Made by a program: the position numbers and the translations under genes. The notes below the pieces were generated by a model that ran no database searches, was not told the origin of the DNA, and saw only the letters and a list, made by a program, of their open reading frames with translations. Shown here in pieces: positions 15,641 through 25,591 of a DNA stretch of 64,000 bases. Source of the stretch: Blastococcus sp. CT_GayMR16 (lineage in GTDB: Bacteria > Actinomycetota > Actinomycetes > Mycobacteriales > Geodermatophilaceae); assembly GCF_004570875.1 (NCBI RefSeq), contig NZ_SPQK01000016.1, positions 51,214-115,213 of the forward strand, given 5' to 3'. How positions within the stretch are numbered: position 1 is the stretch's first letter; every line of letters begins with the position of its first letter.

Positions 15641-16018
15641 GTGGCCGAGCTGAGCCGACCGGACGTCGAGCCCCCCACGGGGCCCGCGCCGGACGACCTC
15701 GTGATCGAGGACATCACCGTCGGCGACGGACCCGAGGCCACCCCCGGCAGCCTGGTCAGCGCGCACTACGTCGGCGTCACGCACGAGGGCGGCGAGCAGT
15801 TCGACGCGTCCTGGGACCGCGGCGACCCGCTGGAGTTCCGGCTGGGTGTCGGCATGGTCATCCAGGGCTGGGACGAGGGCATCACCGGCATGAAGGTCGG
15901 CGGCCGCCGCCGGCTCACGATCCCGTCGCACAAGGCCTACGGCGATCGCGGCGCGGGCGGCGTCATCAAGCCCGGGGCCACCCTGGTCTTCGTCGTCGAC
16001 CTCGTCGGCGTGCGATGA
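15641..16018 (+). CDS. FKBP-type peptidyl-prolyl cis-trans isomerase
   Basis: A 125-residue single-domain FKBP. The family core is intact: GSLVSAHYVGVTHEGGEQFDASWDRG, EFRLGVGMVIQGWDEGITGMKVGGRRRLTIPSHKAYGDRG, and the end ATLVFVVDLV. The Tyr, Asp and Trp residues lining the active site are all present. It catalyses prolyl isomerisation during protein folding. There is no signal peptide, so a cytoplasmic location is likely. GTG 15641 is chosen because GGAGGGAGAACC precedes it; the frame extends upstream without family character. Confidence 0.92.
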   Translation: MAELSRPDVEPPTGPAPDDLVIEDITVGDGPEATPGSLVSAHYVGVTHEGGEQFDASWDRGDPLEFRLGVGMVIQGWDEGITGMKVGGRRRLTIPSHKAYGDRGAGGVIKPGATLVFVVDLVGVR

Positions 16019-16131
16019 GGTAGGGCGTCGTCCCTCAGCTAGCCGTTTCGGGCGGCACAGTGGCCGACTGAAGGCCAACGCCTGGGGGACGGCGCGCATG
16101 GCTCGCGCCGTCCCGGGGCACCGGGTCGTCC

Positions 16132-17115
16132 GTGACGGAACCGGCGGGGAAGACCGAAGAGTCGTCGGGCGGGGAGTCGACCGGCACGGTCGTCCTTGCC
16201 GGGATCGTGAACCTGACGATCGCCGTCGCGAAGCTCATCGGCGGCCTGATCAGCCATTCCTCCGCGATGCTGTCGGAGGCGGCCCACTCGCTGGCCGACA
16301 CGGTCACCGAGGTGCTGCTGTTCATCGCGCTCAAGCGGGGCGACCGCGCGCCGGACGCCCGGCACCCGTTCGGCTACGGCCGCGAGACCTACTTCTGGGC
16401 GTTCCTCGCCGCCCTGGCGACGTTCGGCGTCGGGGCCGGCTTCTCGATCGTGCAGGGTGTGCAGACGATCCTGGGCGGCGAGGAGCAGGGCGACCCGCTG
16501 ATCTCCTACATCGTCCTGGCGGTCTCCTTCGTACTCGAGGCCAGCTCGCTCAGGAAGGCGGTCCGGCAGGTCCGCGGCGCGGCGCGCAGATGGCGGGTGA
16601 CCCCGGGCCAGTACCTGGCCGGGACGACGGACACCACGGTCAAGGCGGTCACCTTCGAGGACAGCGCGGCCCTCGTCGGGCTGGTCCTCGCGGCGCTGGG
16701 CCTGTTCCTGGAGCAGATGACGGGCGACCCGCTGTGGGACGGCCTCTCGGCCATGGTCATCGGCATCCTGCTCATCGTCGTGGCGACGGTGCTCGCCCGC
16801 GCGAACGTCTCGCTGCTGATCGGACAGTCGGTCTCGCCCCGGATCGAGGCCGAGCTCAAGAAGGAGATCGCCGCCCTCGACCACGTCGTCGACGTGCCGT
16901 TCCTGCTCACGTCGGTCATCGGCCCGGCCCAGTTGCTGGTCGCCGCGAAGGTGGACTTCGACGACGACGCGAGCGCCGGCGACATCGAGCGGATCTCCGA
17001 CGAGGCGGAGCGCCGGCTGGTTGCCCGGCACGAGGGGGTCCGCTACGTCTTCCTCGACCCGACGGCCGGCGACGGGCAGGCGCGGGCCCAGGCCCACCGA
17101 CCGAGAGGGAAGTGA
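16132..17115 (+). CDS. Cation diffusion facilitator (CDF) transporter
   Basis: A 327-residue CDF-family efflux protein with six predicted membrane helices followed by a cytoplasmic domain of about 100 residues. The helix II metal-site motif appears as SEAAHSLADTVTEVLL, and helix V carries TFEDSAALVG with an acidic ligand. HPFGYGRETYFWAF is the usual motif after helix II. These proteins exchange protons for divalent metals such as zinc, iron or manganese. The GTG 16132 start is supported by family alignment; the ribosome-binding site is weak. Metal specificity cannot be assigned safely. Confidence 0.9.
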   Translation: MTEPAGKTEESSGGESTGTVVLAGIVNLTIAVAKLIGGLISHSSAMLSEAAHSLADTVTEVLLFIALKRGDRAPDARHPFGYGRETYFWAFLAALATFGVGAGFSIVQGVQTILGGEEQGDPLISYIVLAVSFVLEASSLRKAVRQVRGAARRWRVTPGQYLAGTTDTTVKAVTFEDSAALVGLVLAALGLFLEQMTGDPLWDGLSAMVIGILLIVVATVLARANVSLLIGQSVSPRIEAELKKEIAALDHVVDVPFLLTSVIGPAQLLVAAKVDFDDDASAGDIERISDEAERRLVARHEGVRYVFLDPTAGDGQARAQAHRPRGK

Positions 17116-17156
17116 GCGGCGGAATGCTTGAAGGCTCACCGAAGTTGGCTGGAGTC

Positions 17157-17882
17157 ATGCAGGTAGAGGTCTGGTCCGACGTCGTGTGTCCCTGGTGCTA
17201 CATCGGCAAGCGCCGCCTGGAGAGCGCCCTCGAGAAGTTCCCCCACCGCGACCAGGTCGAGGTCGTCTGGCGTTCTTTCCAGCTCGACCCGAGCGCTCCC
17301 GAAGGGACGACGCACCCGACGCTGCCGGCCCTCGCTGCCAAGTACGGCCGCGGCGTCGACGAGATGCGCCCGATGATGGAGCAGGTCGAGCAGGTCGCCG
17401 CCGAGGAGGGCCTGGAGTACCACCTGACCGGCGGCATCAGCGGCAACACGCTGCTCGCCCACCAGCTGCTGCACCTCGCCGCCGAGCACGGCCTGCGCAA
17501 CCAGCTCAAGGAGCGGCTGCTGCACGCCTACTTCGAGGAGGGGCGCTCGGTCTTCGACGTCGACTCGCTGGTGCCCTTCGCCGCCGAGGTCGGGCTGGAC
17601 GAGGCCGAGGTCCGCGAGGCGCTGGCCGACCGCCGCTACCTGGCCGCGGTCCGCGAGGACGGCGCCACCGCGCAGGCCCTCGGCGCGACCGGTGTCCCGT
17701 TCTTCGTCGTCGACCGCAAGTACGGCGCCGCGGGTGCCCAGCCGGCCGAGCTGCTGCTCCAGATCCTGGAGCGCGCCTGGGCCGAGGCCAACCCGCACCT
17801 GATCGAGCTTGCGAGGTCAGGCAGCAGCCCCAGCACCGTGCCCGCCGCCGAGGGCTGCACCGACGACAGCTGCGCCGTCTAG
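17157..17882 (+). CDS. DsbA-family oxidoreductase (FrnE-like)
   Basis: A 241-residue thioredoxin-fold protein with the CPWC active site at residues 11-14 (VWSDVVCPWCYIGKRR) and a helical insertion. The cis-Pro loop reads GATGVPFFVVDRKYG. This is the FrnE-like, cytoplasmic branch of the DsbA family, originally named from polyketide gene clusters and probably a disulfide isomerase or glutathione/mycothiol S-transferase-like enzyme. No signal peptide is present. ATG 17157 with GGAG just upstream is chosen; an in-frame ATG at 17124 is possible. An extra C-terminal CTDDSC pair is notable. The 3' end overlaps the convergent nitronate monooxygenase gene by 4 bases. Confidence 0.88.
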   Translation: MQVEVWSDVVCPWCYIGKRRLESALEKFPHRDQVEVVWRSFQLDPSAPEGTTHPTLPALAAKYGRGVDEMRPMMEQVEQVAAEEGLEYHLTGGISGNTLLAHQLLHLAAEHGLRNQLKERLLHAYFEEGRSVFDVDSLVPFAAEVGLDEAEVREALADRRYLAAVREDGATAQALGATGVPFFVVDRKYGAAGAQPAELLLQILERAWAEANPHLIELARSGSSPSTVPAAEGCTDDSCAV

Positions 17883-18841
17883 CCCAGGAGCCGTGGCACC
17901 GCCCGCAGCGCCTTCTCGGCGGCCGCGTCCAGATCGCGGACGACGTCGGTCGCCGACCGCTCGGTCGTGACCAGGCCGACCGACTCGCCCGCATACAGCG
18001 GCGCCTGGTCGAGGTCGTCGGTGCGCCTGGCCTCGACCACGCGGCGGCTGGCCTCCAGATCGCGGGCCAGTTCGTCCTCGCGGCCGTGCCAGGTCCGGCT
18101 GAACTCGTTGGTCAGTGCCCGGCCCGGCCACCGGTCCGGCCACGCCAGCCGCTGGGCGACGTCGAAGGCGCGGGTCAGCACCGTGTCGTCGCCGGCGGCC
18201 GCCTGCACCCGGGCCCGCGCCGCGGGGGAGTTCAGCGCCTCGGTGCAGGCGAGCAGCGGCGTCCCGATCCACACCCCGGCGGCACCGGCCGCGAGGACCG
18301 CGGCCATCCCGGCGCCCGTGGCGATGCCCCCGGCGGCGACCACTGGCCGGTCGGTCAGCGTGAGCACCTCCTGCAGCAGCGGCAGCGTGGCCCGCCGGCC
18401 GGTGTGCCCGCCGGCCTCCGTGCCCTGCGCCACCACGACGTCGACTCCCGCGTCGACGGCCCGGCCGACGTCGGCGGCCGTGTTCACCTGGGCGGCGACC
18501 GCGATCCCCGCGTCGTGCAGGGGGCCGACCCAGGGCCCGGGGTCGCCGAACGACACCGAGACGAGGCCGGGCTGCGCGGCGATGGTCGCCTCGAGCAGGT
18601 CGGGCCGGTCGTCGAGCACCCACGCCATGAGCCCGACGCCGAAGGGCACCTCGGCATCGGCGGGGATCGCGCACTGCTCGGTCAGGAACTCGGCGGTGGT
18701 CGCACCACTGACGCCGATCATCCCGAGACCGCCGCCCAGCGACACCGCCCGCGCCAGCGCGCCGCCGGACACGCCTGCCATCGGCGCGCCGATGATCGGC
18801 GTCGTCAGGTCGAACCAGCGGGTCAGCGGGGTCTTGATCAC
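17879..18841 (-). CDS. Nitronate monooxygenase (2-nitropropane dioxygenase family)
   Basis: A 320-residue FMN-dependent TIM-barrel protein. Motifs include PIIGAPMAGVSGGALA near the N-terminus, the catalytic His in AQGTEAGGHTGRRATL, and the phosphate-binding PVVAAGGIATGAGMAAVLAAGAAGVWIGTPLLA. The family oxidises propionate-3-nitronate and other nitronates to detoxify them. Some members have enoyl reductase activity, so the substrate is inferred from family only. ATG 18841 gives the full-length barrel. Upstream lies the divergently arranged small acidic gene region. Confidence 0.9.
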   Translation of the reverse strand: MIKTPLTRWFDLTTPIIGAPMAGVSGGALARAVSLGGGLGMIGVSGATTAEFLTEQCAIPADAEVPFGVGLMAWVLDDRPDLLEATIAAQPGLVSVSFGDPGPWVGPLHDAGIAVAAQVNTAADVGRAVDAGVDVVVAQGTEAGGHTGRRATLPLLQEVLTLTDRPVVAAGGIATGAGMAAVLAAGAAGVWIGTPLLACTEALNSPAARARVQAAAGDDTVLTRAFDVAQRLAWPDRWPGRALTNEFSRTWHGREDELARDLEASRRVVEARRTDDLDQAPLYAGESVGLVTTERSATDVVRDLDAAAEKALRAVPRLLG

Positions 18842-18892
18842 GGGTTCATCCTGCCCCAGTCGCCGGGGAACCGGGCCGTACGGACCGGTCCG

Positions 18893-19111
18893 TCACGCGG
18901 GCGGCGACTCCTGGAATGCGCCCCCGGTGACGTCGCCGTCGCCGGCGTGCTCGGCCTCCGTCTGCCCGGCGGTGAGCTCGTCCTCGCCGGTGACCGCGGG
19001 GTCGTCCTCGCCCGAGGCGAGGTCGGCGCCCTCGCCGTAGGCCCCGGGGTCGGCCTGGGTGGTGCGCGGGTCGTTGAGGGGGTCGGGCACATCGGGATCG
19101 GTGACGGTCAT
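18893..19111 (-). CDS. Small acidic disordered protein, 72 residues
   Basis: A short open frame encoding a strongly acidic protein rich in Asp, Glu, Gly, Thr and Pro with almost no hydrophobic residues, so it is probably intrinsically disordered. It reads MTVTDPDVPDPLNDPRTT at the start and GGAFQESPPA at the end. I recall similar short acidic proteins in related actinobacteria but cannot name a family. ATG 19111 is chosen; ATG 19123 would add four residues. No clear ribosome-binding site is visible. It is divergent from the ArsR gene. Function unknown. Confidence 0.5.
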   Translation of the reverse strand: MTVTDPDVPDPLNDPRTTQADPGAYGEGADLASGEDDPAVTGEDELTAGQTEAEHAGDGDVTGGAFQESPPA

Positions 19112-19156
19112 GCCCAGGTGCATGACCGGGTGGTGCCGTCGGAAACCCTGGTGCAC

Positions 19157-19176
19157 GCGTAACCGATATGTTACGC
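19157..19176. promoter_or_regulatory. Palindromic operator before ArsR-type regulator
   Basis: GCGTAAC-CGATAT-GTTACGC has perfect 7-base arms around a 6-base centre and ends 7 bases before the GTG 19184 start. It overlaps a -10-like TATGTT (19167-19172). The position fits autorepression by the ArsR-family protein encoded immediately downstream. Confidence 0.65.
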
Positions 19177-19183
19177 ATTGCCG

Positions 19184-19513
19184 GTGAACTCGCTCGCTGC
19201 TCTGGCCGACCCCACCCGACGGGGGCTGGTCGAGCTGCTTGCGGCAGGAGAGCAGGCCGCCGGGGAGCTCGCCGACCGTTTCCCGGTCAGCCGCCCGGCG
19301 ATCAGCCGGCATCTGCGGGTGCTCCGCGAAGCGGGCCTGGTCCGAGCCCGCACCGACGGCAAGCGCCGCCTCTACGCGCTCGACCCGCGACCGCTGCGGG
19401 AGCTCGACGACTGGCTGGAGCCCTACCGCGACCTGTGGGCCCAGCGGCTGGACGCACTGGACACCGAGATCGCCCGCGGCCGGCGGGCACGAGCGAGCGG
19501 AGAACCGACATGA
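19184..19513 (+). CDS. ArsR-family winged-helix transcriptional regulator
   Basis: A winged-helix repressor of about 109 residues. The N-terminal NSLAALADPTRRGLVELLAAGEQ is the ArsR signature. The recognition helix is VSRPAISRHLRVLREAGLV and the wing is RARTDGKRRLYALD. No ArsR-type metal-binding Cys motif is present, so a non-metal or constitutive repressor type is likely. GTG 19184 fits the family start; TTG 19178 is also in frame. Its TGA overlaps the ATG of the following SRPBCC gene (ATGA). ArsR plus AHSA1-type SRPBCC pairs are common in Actinobacteria. A palindrome lies directly upstream. Confidence 0.9.
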   Translation: MNSLAALADPTRRGLVELLAAGEQAAGELADRFPVSRPAISRHLRVLREAGLVRARTDGKRRLYALDPRPLRELDDWLEPYRDLWAQRLDALDTEIARGRRARASGEPT

Positions 19514-20025
19514 CCGAAGACCTCGAGACCCGGCGCGGCGTCGTCACGACCGAGGACGACGGCCGGCAGCGGCTGGAGTTCCGGCGGTCCTGGCCCGACC
19601 CGATCGAGGACATCTGGGCGGCGCTCACCGAGCCCGAGCGCCTGGCCCGCTGGATCGGCGTCTACGAGGGCGAGCGAGGGGCGGGCGGTACCGGCACCTT
19701 CGCGATGACGCAGGAGGAGGGCGAGCACGCAGGCAGCCCCACCAGGATCGTCGAGTGCGATCCGCCGCGCCGCCTCGTGGTCGAGTGGGTCCAGGAGGAC
19801 TCGGAGAACTGGCGGGTGGATCTCGACCTCTGGGCCGAGGAAGGCCGCACGGTGCTCCGCTTCGTCCAGCTTTTCCCGGCCGGCGCGGACGTCACCGACA
19901 TGGCGCTGGGCTGGCACTGGTACCTGGACAAGCTCGGCGCCGAGGTCGACGACGGCGTGCCGCCCGCGGACTGGGACGCCTTCGTCGCGCAGGCCGGTCC
20001 CGCGTACGGGCGGTCGCCGTCCTGA
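19510..20025 (+). CDS. SRPBCC/AHSA1-domain protein
   Basis: A 171-residue START-like (SRPBCC) domain protein with the AHSA1 pattern: LEFRRSWPDPIEDIWAALTEPERLARWIG at the N-terminus, then PPRRLVVEWVQED and a C-terminal WHWYLDKL helix. These folds bind hydrophobic ligands or act as polyketide-cyclase-like enzymes; no catalytic role can be claimed. The ATG overlaps the ArsR stop by 4 bases, so the two are co-translated and probably form one regulatory unit. Confidence 0.88.
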   Translation: MTEDLETRRGVVTTEDDGRQRLEFRRSWPDPIEDIWAALTEPERLARWIGVYEGERGAGGTGTFAMTQEEGEHAGSPTRIVECDPPRRLVVEWVQEDSENWRVDLDLWAEEGRTVLRFVQLFPAGADVTDMALGWHWYLDKLGAEVDDGVPPADWDAFVAQAGPAYGRSPS

Positions 20026-20028
20026 CCG

Positions 20029-20448
20029 TCAGTCGCCGGACCGCGCCCGGTGGCCGAGGACGCCCATGGCCGCGGCCAGGCAGACGCTGACGGCGACCAG
20101 CGGGGTCTCGACCGCGTCCCAGCCACCGGGGCGCAGGTGCGCCCGTCCGGACCGCTCGGACAGGTAGCCGGCCACGTTCAGCACGCCGAGCAGGCCCAGG
20201 GTCCGCCGAGCCAGGTCGTCCGGGCGCCGCGCGAGCCGCCGGACGGCCCAGAGCTCCGTGGCGAGCATGGAGACCGGCGCGCTGTAGGCCGTGCCGGAGA
20301 AGACGGCATCCTTCGCGATCGTCTCCGCCGAGCCCCGCATGAAACCGACGTCGTAGAAGCGCCTGCGGCGCACGGCCACCGCCAGGCCGGTCAGTTGCGC
20401 GGCCAGCTGAGCAGAGGCGACCGAGACGAGCACCCGCCGGGGCGTCAT
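20029..20448 (-). CDS. Hypothetical membrane protein, 139 residues
   Basis: Not recognised. The protein begins MTPRRVLVSVASAQLAAQLTG and has three to four hydrophobic segments (about residues 5-25, 48-65, 80-98 and 112-132) separated by arginine-rich loops (VRRRRFYDVGF, RRLARRPDDLARR). The positive-inside pattern suggests an integral membrane protein. ATG 20448 is the best start. It lies 3 bases past the convergent SRPBCC stop and downstream of the old-yellow-enzyme gene on the same strand. Confidence 0.65.
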   Translation of the reverse strand: MTPRRVLVSVASAQLAAQLTGLAVAVRRRRFYDVGFMRGSAETIAKDAVFSGTAYSAPVSMLATELWAVRRLARRPDDLARRTLGLLGVLNVAGYLSERSGRAHLRPGGWDAVETPLVAVSVCLAAAMGVLGHRARSGD

Positions 20449-20501
20449 GACGTGCAGGGTAGGGCCGCCCGCCGCTCCCGCAGGGCTTCTCGCGCGTCCT
20501 C

Positions 20502-21662
20502 TCAGGCGGACTGCTCTACCTGCACGGGGTCGGGCCCGGTCCACGGGCCGAGCTTCTCGAGCAGTCGCTCGCGGGAGGCCAGCCGCGGACCGGCCTGCAC
20601 CGGGTAGACGTCGTAGGAGGCAGACAGCTCCCGCGCCGCATGGACGGCGAAGTTGGGGTCGTCCTGCGCCTCGCGGGCGATCGCCACCAGGTCTGCGGAC
20701 CCGTGGGCGACGATCGCCTCGGCCTGCCGCGCATCGACGATCAGGCCGACCGCGACCGTGGCGATCCCGGCGTCCTTCCGGACCCGTGCGGCGAAGGGCA
20801 CCTGGTAGCCGTACCCGATCGGGTGCTCCCAGCCGCCACCCAGGCCACCGCCGGACGTGTGGACGGCGTCGACGCCGCGGGCCTTCAGCTCCCGGGCGAA
20901 CGCGACCGTGTCCTCGACGGTGACGCCGTCCCGCGAGCCGTCGACGGAGGAGACCCGCACGAACAGCGGCCGGTCGGCCGGCCAGGCGGCGCGGACGGCG
21001 TCGACGACCTCGAGCGGGAAGCGCATCCGCCCCTCCAGCGAGCCGCCGTAGGAGTCCTCGCGCCGGTTGGACAGCGGAGAGAGGAACTGGTGCAGCAGGT
21101 ACCCGTGGGCGGCGTGCAGCTCGACGACGTCGAAGCCGGCGGTCAGGGCACGCCGGGTCGCGGCGACGAACGCCTCGCGCACCTCGGCGAGCTCGGTCCC
21201 CGTCAGCGCGTGCGGCTCCGGCCATCCGGGACCGGCCGGGACGGCGCTCGCCGAGACGGTCGGCCAGGGCGCCTCGCCGGGGCGGGCGTCCGCCTGCGTC
21301 ACTGGGCCGCTGCCGTCCCAGGGACGCAGGCTGCTCGCCTTCGCGCCCGCGTGGGCCAGCTGGATGCCGGCCGCGGCGCCCTCTGCGTGGAGGAGGTCGA
21401 CCACCCGGGTCAGCCCGGGAACGTGCTCGTCGGACCACAGGCCGACGTCACCGTGGCTGATCCGCGCCTCGGGGGTCACCCCGGTCGCCTCGACGATCAC
21501 CAGGCCGAAGCCGCCGAGGGCGAAGCGGCCCAGGTGGGCGAGGTGGTAGTCGCCGACGAGGCCGTCGGTCACCGAGTACTGGCACATCGGCGCGACGACG
21601 AGACGGTTCGGCAGGGTCAGGCCGCGGAGGGTCAGGGGTGTGAAGAGGGCGGGGGTGCTCAC
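20502..21662 (-). CDS. Old yellow enzyme family NADH:flavin oxidoreductase (YqjM-like)
   Basis: A 386-residue FMN TIM-barrel oxidoreductase. The YqjM-type Cys27 lies in VAPMCQYS. The substrate-anchoring His pair is in VELHAAHGYLLHQFLSPLSNRR. The FMN phosphate site is in ATVAVGLIVDARQAEAIVAHGSADLVAIAREAQDDPNF. The family reduces activated C=C bonds (enones, nitroalkenes) using NAD(P)H and is often linked to electrophile stress. The GTG 21662 start gives MSTPALFTPLTLRG, the usual beginning. It is divergent from PEP carboxykinase across a 225-base AT-richer regulatory region. Confidence 0.92.
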   Translation of the reverse strand: MSTPALFTPLTLRGLTLPNRLVVAPMCQYSVTDGLVGDYHLAHLGRFALGGFGLVIVEATGVTPEARISHGDVGLWSDEHVPGLTRVVDLLHAEGAAAGIQLAHAGAKASSLRPWDGSGPVTQADARPGEAPWPTVSASAVPAGPGWPEPHALTGTELAEVREAFVAATRRALTAGFDVVELHAAHGYLLHQFLSPLSNRREDSYGGSLEGRMRFPLEVVDAVRAAWPADRPLFVRVSSVDGSRDGVTVEDTVAFARELKARGVDAVHTSGGGLGGGWEHPIGYGYQVPFAARVRKDAGIATVAVGLIVDARQAEAIVAHGSADLVAIAREAQDDPNFAVHAARELSASYDVYPVQAGPRLASRERLLEKLGPWTGPDPVQVEQSA

Positions 21663-21732
21663 AGCAGGTGCAGAACGTCCGGCCCGCCGCGCCTCTTCCG
21701 GACCGTCGCCAGGGTCTTCCGACCTGAGGACC

Positions 21733-21821
21733 AGACGTCCTATACGTAATATCTCTCACGATTACAGACGTCTAGAACGTCGGTAACCTGACCGGACCCG
21801 GATTCGTTGCAACGATGCAAC
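21733..21821. promoter_or_regulatory. Divergent regulatory region of OYE gene and PEP carboxykinase
   Basis: The only AT-rich stretch nearby (TATACGTAATATCT at 21741-21754) is flanked by direct AGACGTC repeats at 21733 and 21766. Further on, GTTGCA-ACGA-TGCAAC (21806-21821) is an inverted repeat with perfect 6-base arms, nested in a longer 8-base repeat GACCCGGA/TCCGGGTC. These are candidate promoter and operator sites for gluconeogenic control of the carboxykinase. The regulator is not identified. Confidence 0.4.
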
Positions 21822-21887
21822 GGTCCGGGTCTCTCGCACCACCGCCGGTGCAGGTTCAGCCCCGGCCACCCAGAAGATGGAGACGCC

Positions 21888-23702
<1,815 letters not shown>

Positions 23703-23767
23703 TACAAGGACCCCGTCCTCCCCACCCCTCGCACGCTCGGAGCGGTGCCCTGGACGGGCCGTACCGG

Positions 23768-23793
23768 GGCCCGGAACCGAAAGGTTCCGGGCC
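23768..23793 (+). terminator. Rho-independent-type terminator after PEP carboxykinase
   Basis: An 11-bp perfect stem, GGCCCGGAACC / GGTTCCGGGCC, is closed by a GAAA tetraloop and followed by a T-containing TCGTTCGTTCGT tract. It lies 66 bases after the stop codon, in the orientation of the carboxykinase gene. Confidence 0.8.
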
Positions 23794-23891
23794 TCGTTCG
23801 TTCGTCCGGGCCGTCTCGCCCCGGGGCGGGCGCAGCGTCGGTCGGTTAGCGTGGCGATGCCCCTCAGCAGCAGACGGAGGCTTCCCCGCTC

Positions 23892-25106
23892 GTGGCAAAT
23901 CCCTACCTGCAGGTGCTGCGCACCCCGCACGCCCTGCCGATGGTGCTGGCCGCGTTCATCGGACGGCTGCCGCTGTCGATGGTGGGTCTCGGCTGCGTGC
24001 TCCTCGTGGCATCGGAGACCGGCTCCTACGGCCTGGGTGGAGCCGTCGCCGCCGCCGGTGCGGTGACCACGGCCCTGGCCGGCCCGGTGATCGGCCGGCT
24101 GGCCGACAGCCGCGGCCAGCGCCGGGTCCTGCTGCCGGTGCTGCTGATCTTCGTGGTCTCCGGCGTGGCCTTCCTCTTCGCCGTGAAGCACGACTGGCCG
24201 CTGTGGACGGTGTTCCTCGCCGCGGGGGTGTCCGGCGCCTGCATCCCGCCGGTCTCCTCGATGATCCGGGTGCGCTGGACGCACCTGCTGCGGGGCAGCC
24301 GCAAGCTGCCGACCGCACTGGCGATGGAGTCGGTCGTCGACGAGTTCGTGTTCATCGTCGGACCCGTCCTCGTCACCTTTCTATCCACCACCGGCCACGC
24401 GACCTCGGGGGTCGTCACGGCCTTCACCCTCGCGACCGTCGGAAGCCTGCTCTTCGCCGCCCAGCACCGGACCGAGCCGCCGCCCGGTGGGCACGAGAGC
24501 CGCAACGGCCCCTCGGCGATGCGCACCTGCGGGCTGAGGATCCTCTTCGTGGTCGGCGCCTCGATCGGGGCGATCCTCGGCACGCTGGAGATCGCGCTCG
24601 TCGCCTTCGCCGACCAGGTGGGCGCCAAGTCGCTGTCCGGCGTCCTCATCGCGGGCCTGGCGGTCGGCTCGATGGCCAGCGGTATCGGCTGGGGGACCGT
24701 GCACTGGCGGATGCCGCTGCGTCACCGGCTCGCCGGGGTCCTGGTCCTGCTGACCGTCTGCAGCGTCCCGCTCCTGCTGGTGCACGACATCTGGGTGATG
24801 TTCCCGTTCGTCGTCCTCGCCGGCGTCGCGGTCTCGCCGTCCCTGATCAGCTCCTTCACCCTCGCCGAGGTGCTCGTGCCGCGGGCCGCGGTGACCGAGG
24901 CGTTCACCTGGATCGGGACGGCCCTGGGCCTCGGGGTGGCCATCGGCGCCTCGGTGGCCGGCAAGGTGGTCGACGTGCACGGAGCGAACGCCGCCTTCCT
25001 GGTCGCGACGGTCGCCGCGGCGGTCGCGGCGATCGCGGTGGGACTGGGCCAGCGGCTGCTGCACGTGCCGGCCGAGCACGCGACGGAACCGGCGCTGGCA
25101 CGGTGA
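23892..25106 (+). CDS. MFS transporter, 404 residues
   Basis: A major facilitator superfamily protein with about twelve hydrophobic segments. The motif-A loop is GRLADSRGQRRVLL and the cytoplasmic loop is SSMIRVRWTHLLRGSRKL. The N-terminus NPYLQVLRTPHALPMVLAAFIGRLPLSM is shared with actinobacterial MFS proteins of unknown substrate. The GTG 23892 start has little ribosome-binding signal. The TGA at 25104-25106 overlaps the GTG of a rhodanese-like pseudogene (GTGA), so the two were once co-translated. Confidence 0.88.
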   Translation: MANPYLQVLRTPHALPMVLAAFIGRLPLSMVGLGCVLLVASETGSYGLGGAVAAAGAVTTALAGPVIGRLADSRGQRRVLLPVLLIFVVSGVAFLFAVKHDWPLWTVFLAAGVSGACIPPVSSMIRVRWTHLLRGSRKLPTALAMESVVDEFVFIVGPVLVTFLSTTGHATSGVVTAFTLATVGSLLFAAQHRTEPPPGGHESRNGPSAMRTCGLRILFVVGASIGAILGTLEIALVAFADQVGAKSLSGVLIAGLAVGSMASGIGWGTVHWRMPLRHRLAGVLVLLTVCSVPLLLVHDIWVMFPFVVLAGVAVSPSLISSFTLAEVLVPRAAVTEAFTWIGTALGLGVAIGASVAGKVVDVHGANAAFLVATVAAAVAAIAVGLGQRLLHVPAEHATEPALAR

Positions 25107-25434
25107 CCGCCGTGGAGCCGCCGCCCGGCGCGAGCACGATCGAGGAGTTGCTGGCTCAGGTGCGCAGCCGGGACGGCGACGTGCCGGGGGCGGTGCTCGT
25201 CGACCGCAACGTGCTCTCGGCCCACCGGCCAGCCCGTGGCGGATCCCCGAGGTGACCGGCTACGACCTCGAGGTGATCGTGCTGTGCAACCAGGGATACA
25301 GCTCCAGCCTGGTCGCCGACACCCTGCGCACCCTGGGTCTGCACCGTGCCGTCGACGTCATCGGCGGCTTCGAGGCGTGGGTGGCACTGGGCCTGCCGAC
25401 CACCGGGATCCGGCGGTCGCACCCCGCCGCCTGA
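25103..25434 (+). pseudogene. Frameshifted rhodanese-like gene
   Basis: The first frame runs from GTG 25103 (MTAVEPPPGASTIEELLAQV) through GDVPGAVLVDRNVLS and stops at 25255. The rest of the domain continues in another frame as VTGYDLEVIVLCNQGYSS (active-site Cys in CNQGYSS), then LGLHRAVDVIGGFEAW, to 25434. Intact relatives, as I recall them, read on from the NVL segment through EWRLDP into the VTGYD segment without a break, so a few bases appear lost near 25205-25220. The N-terminal part is also shorter than expected, lacking the usual LLVDTRP stretch, which suggests a second, in-frame deletion. The second frame has its own GTG at 25252 and could still be translated as a 60-residue fragment. 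A sequencing error is an alternative for the frameshift. Confidence 0.7.
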
Positions 25435-25591
25435 GCCCGCCCGCGCCGCCCTGCGGGCCGTTCGCAGCCGTCACAGTGGCCTCAGGGGGTTGCGCACGTC
25501 ACGTAGGGTCTGGCCCTGCCCGGAAGTCGCCCGGGTCACAAGGTCCCAGCTTCCCCCGCGGATCACGGCTCCCACGTCTGGATCTCGTCGT

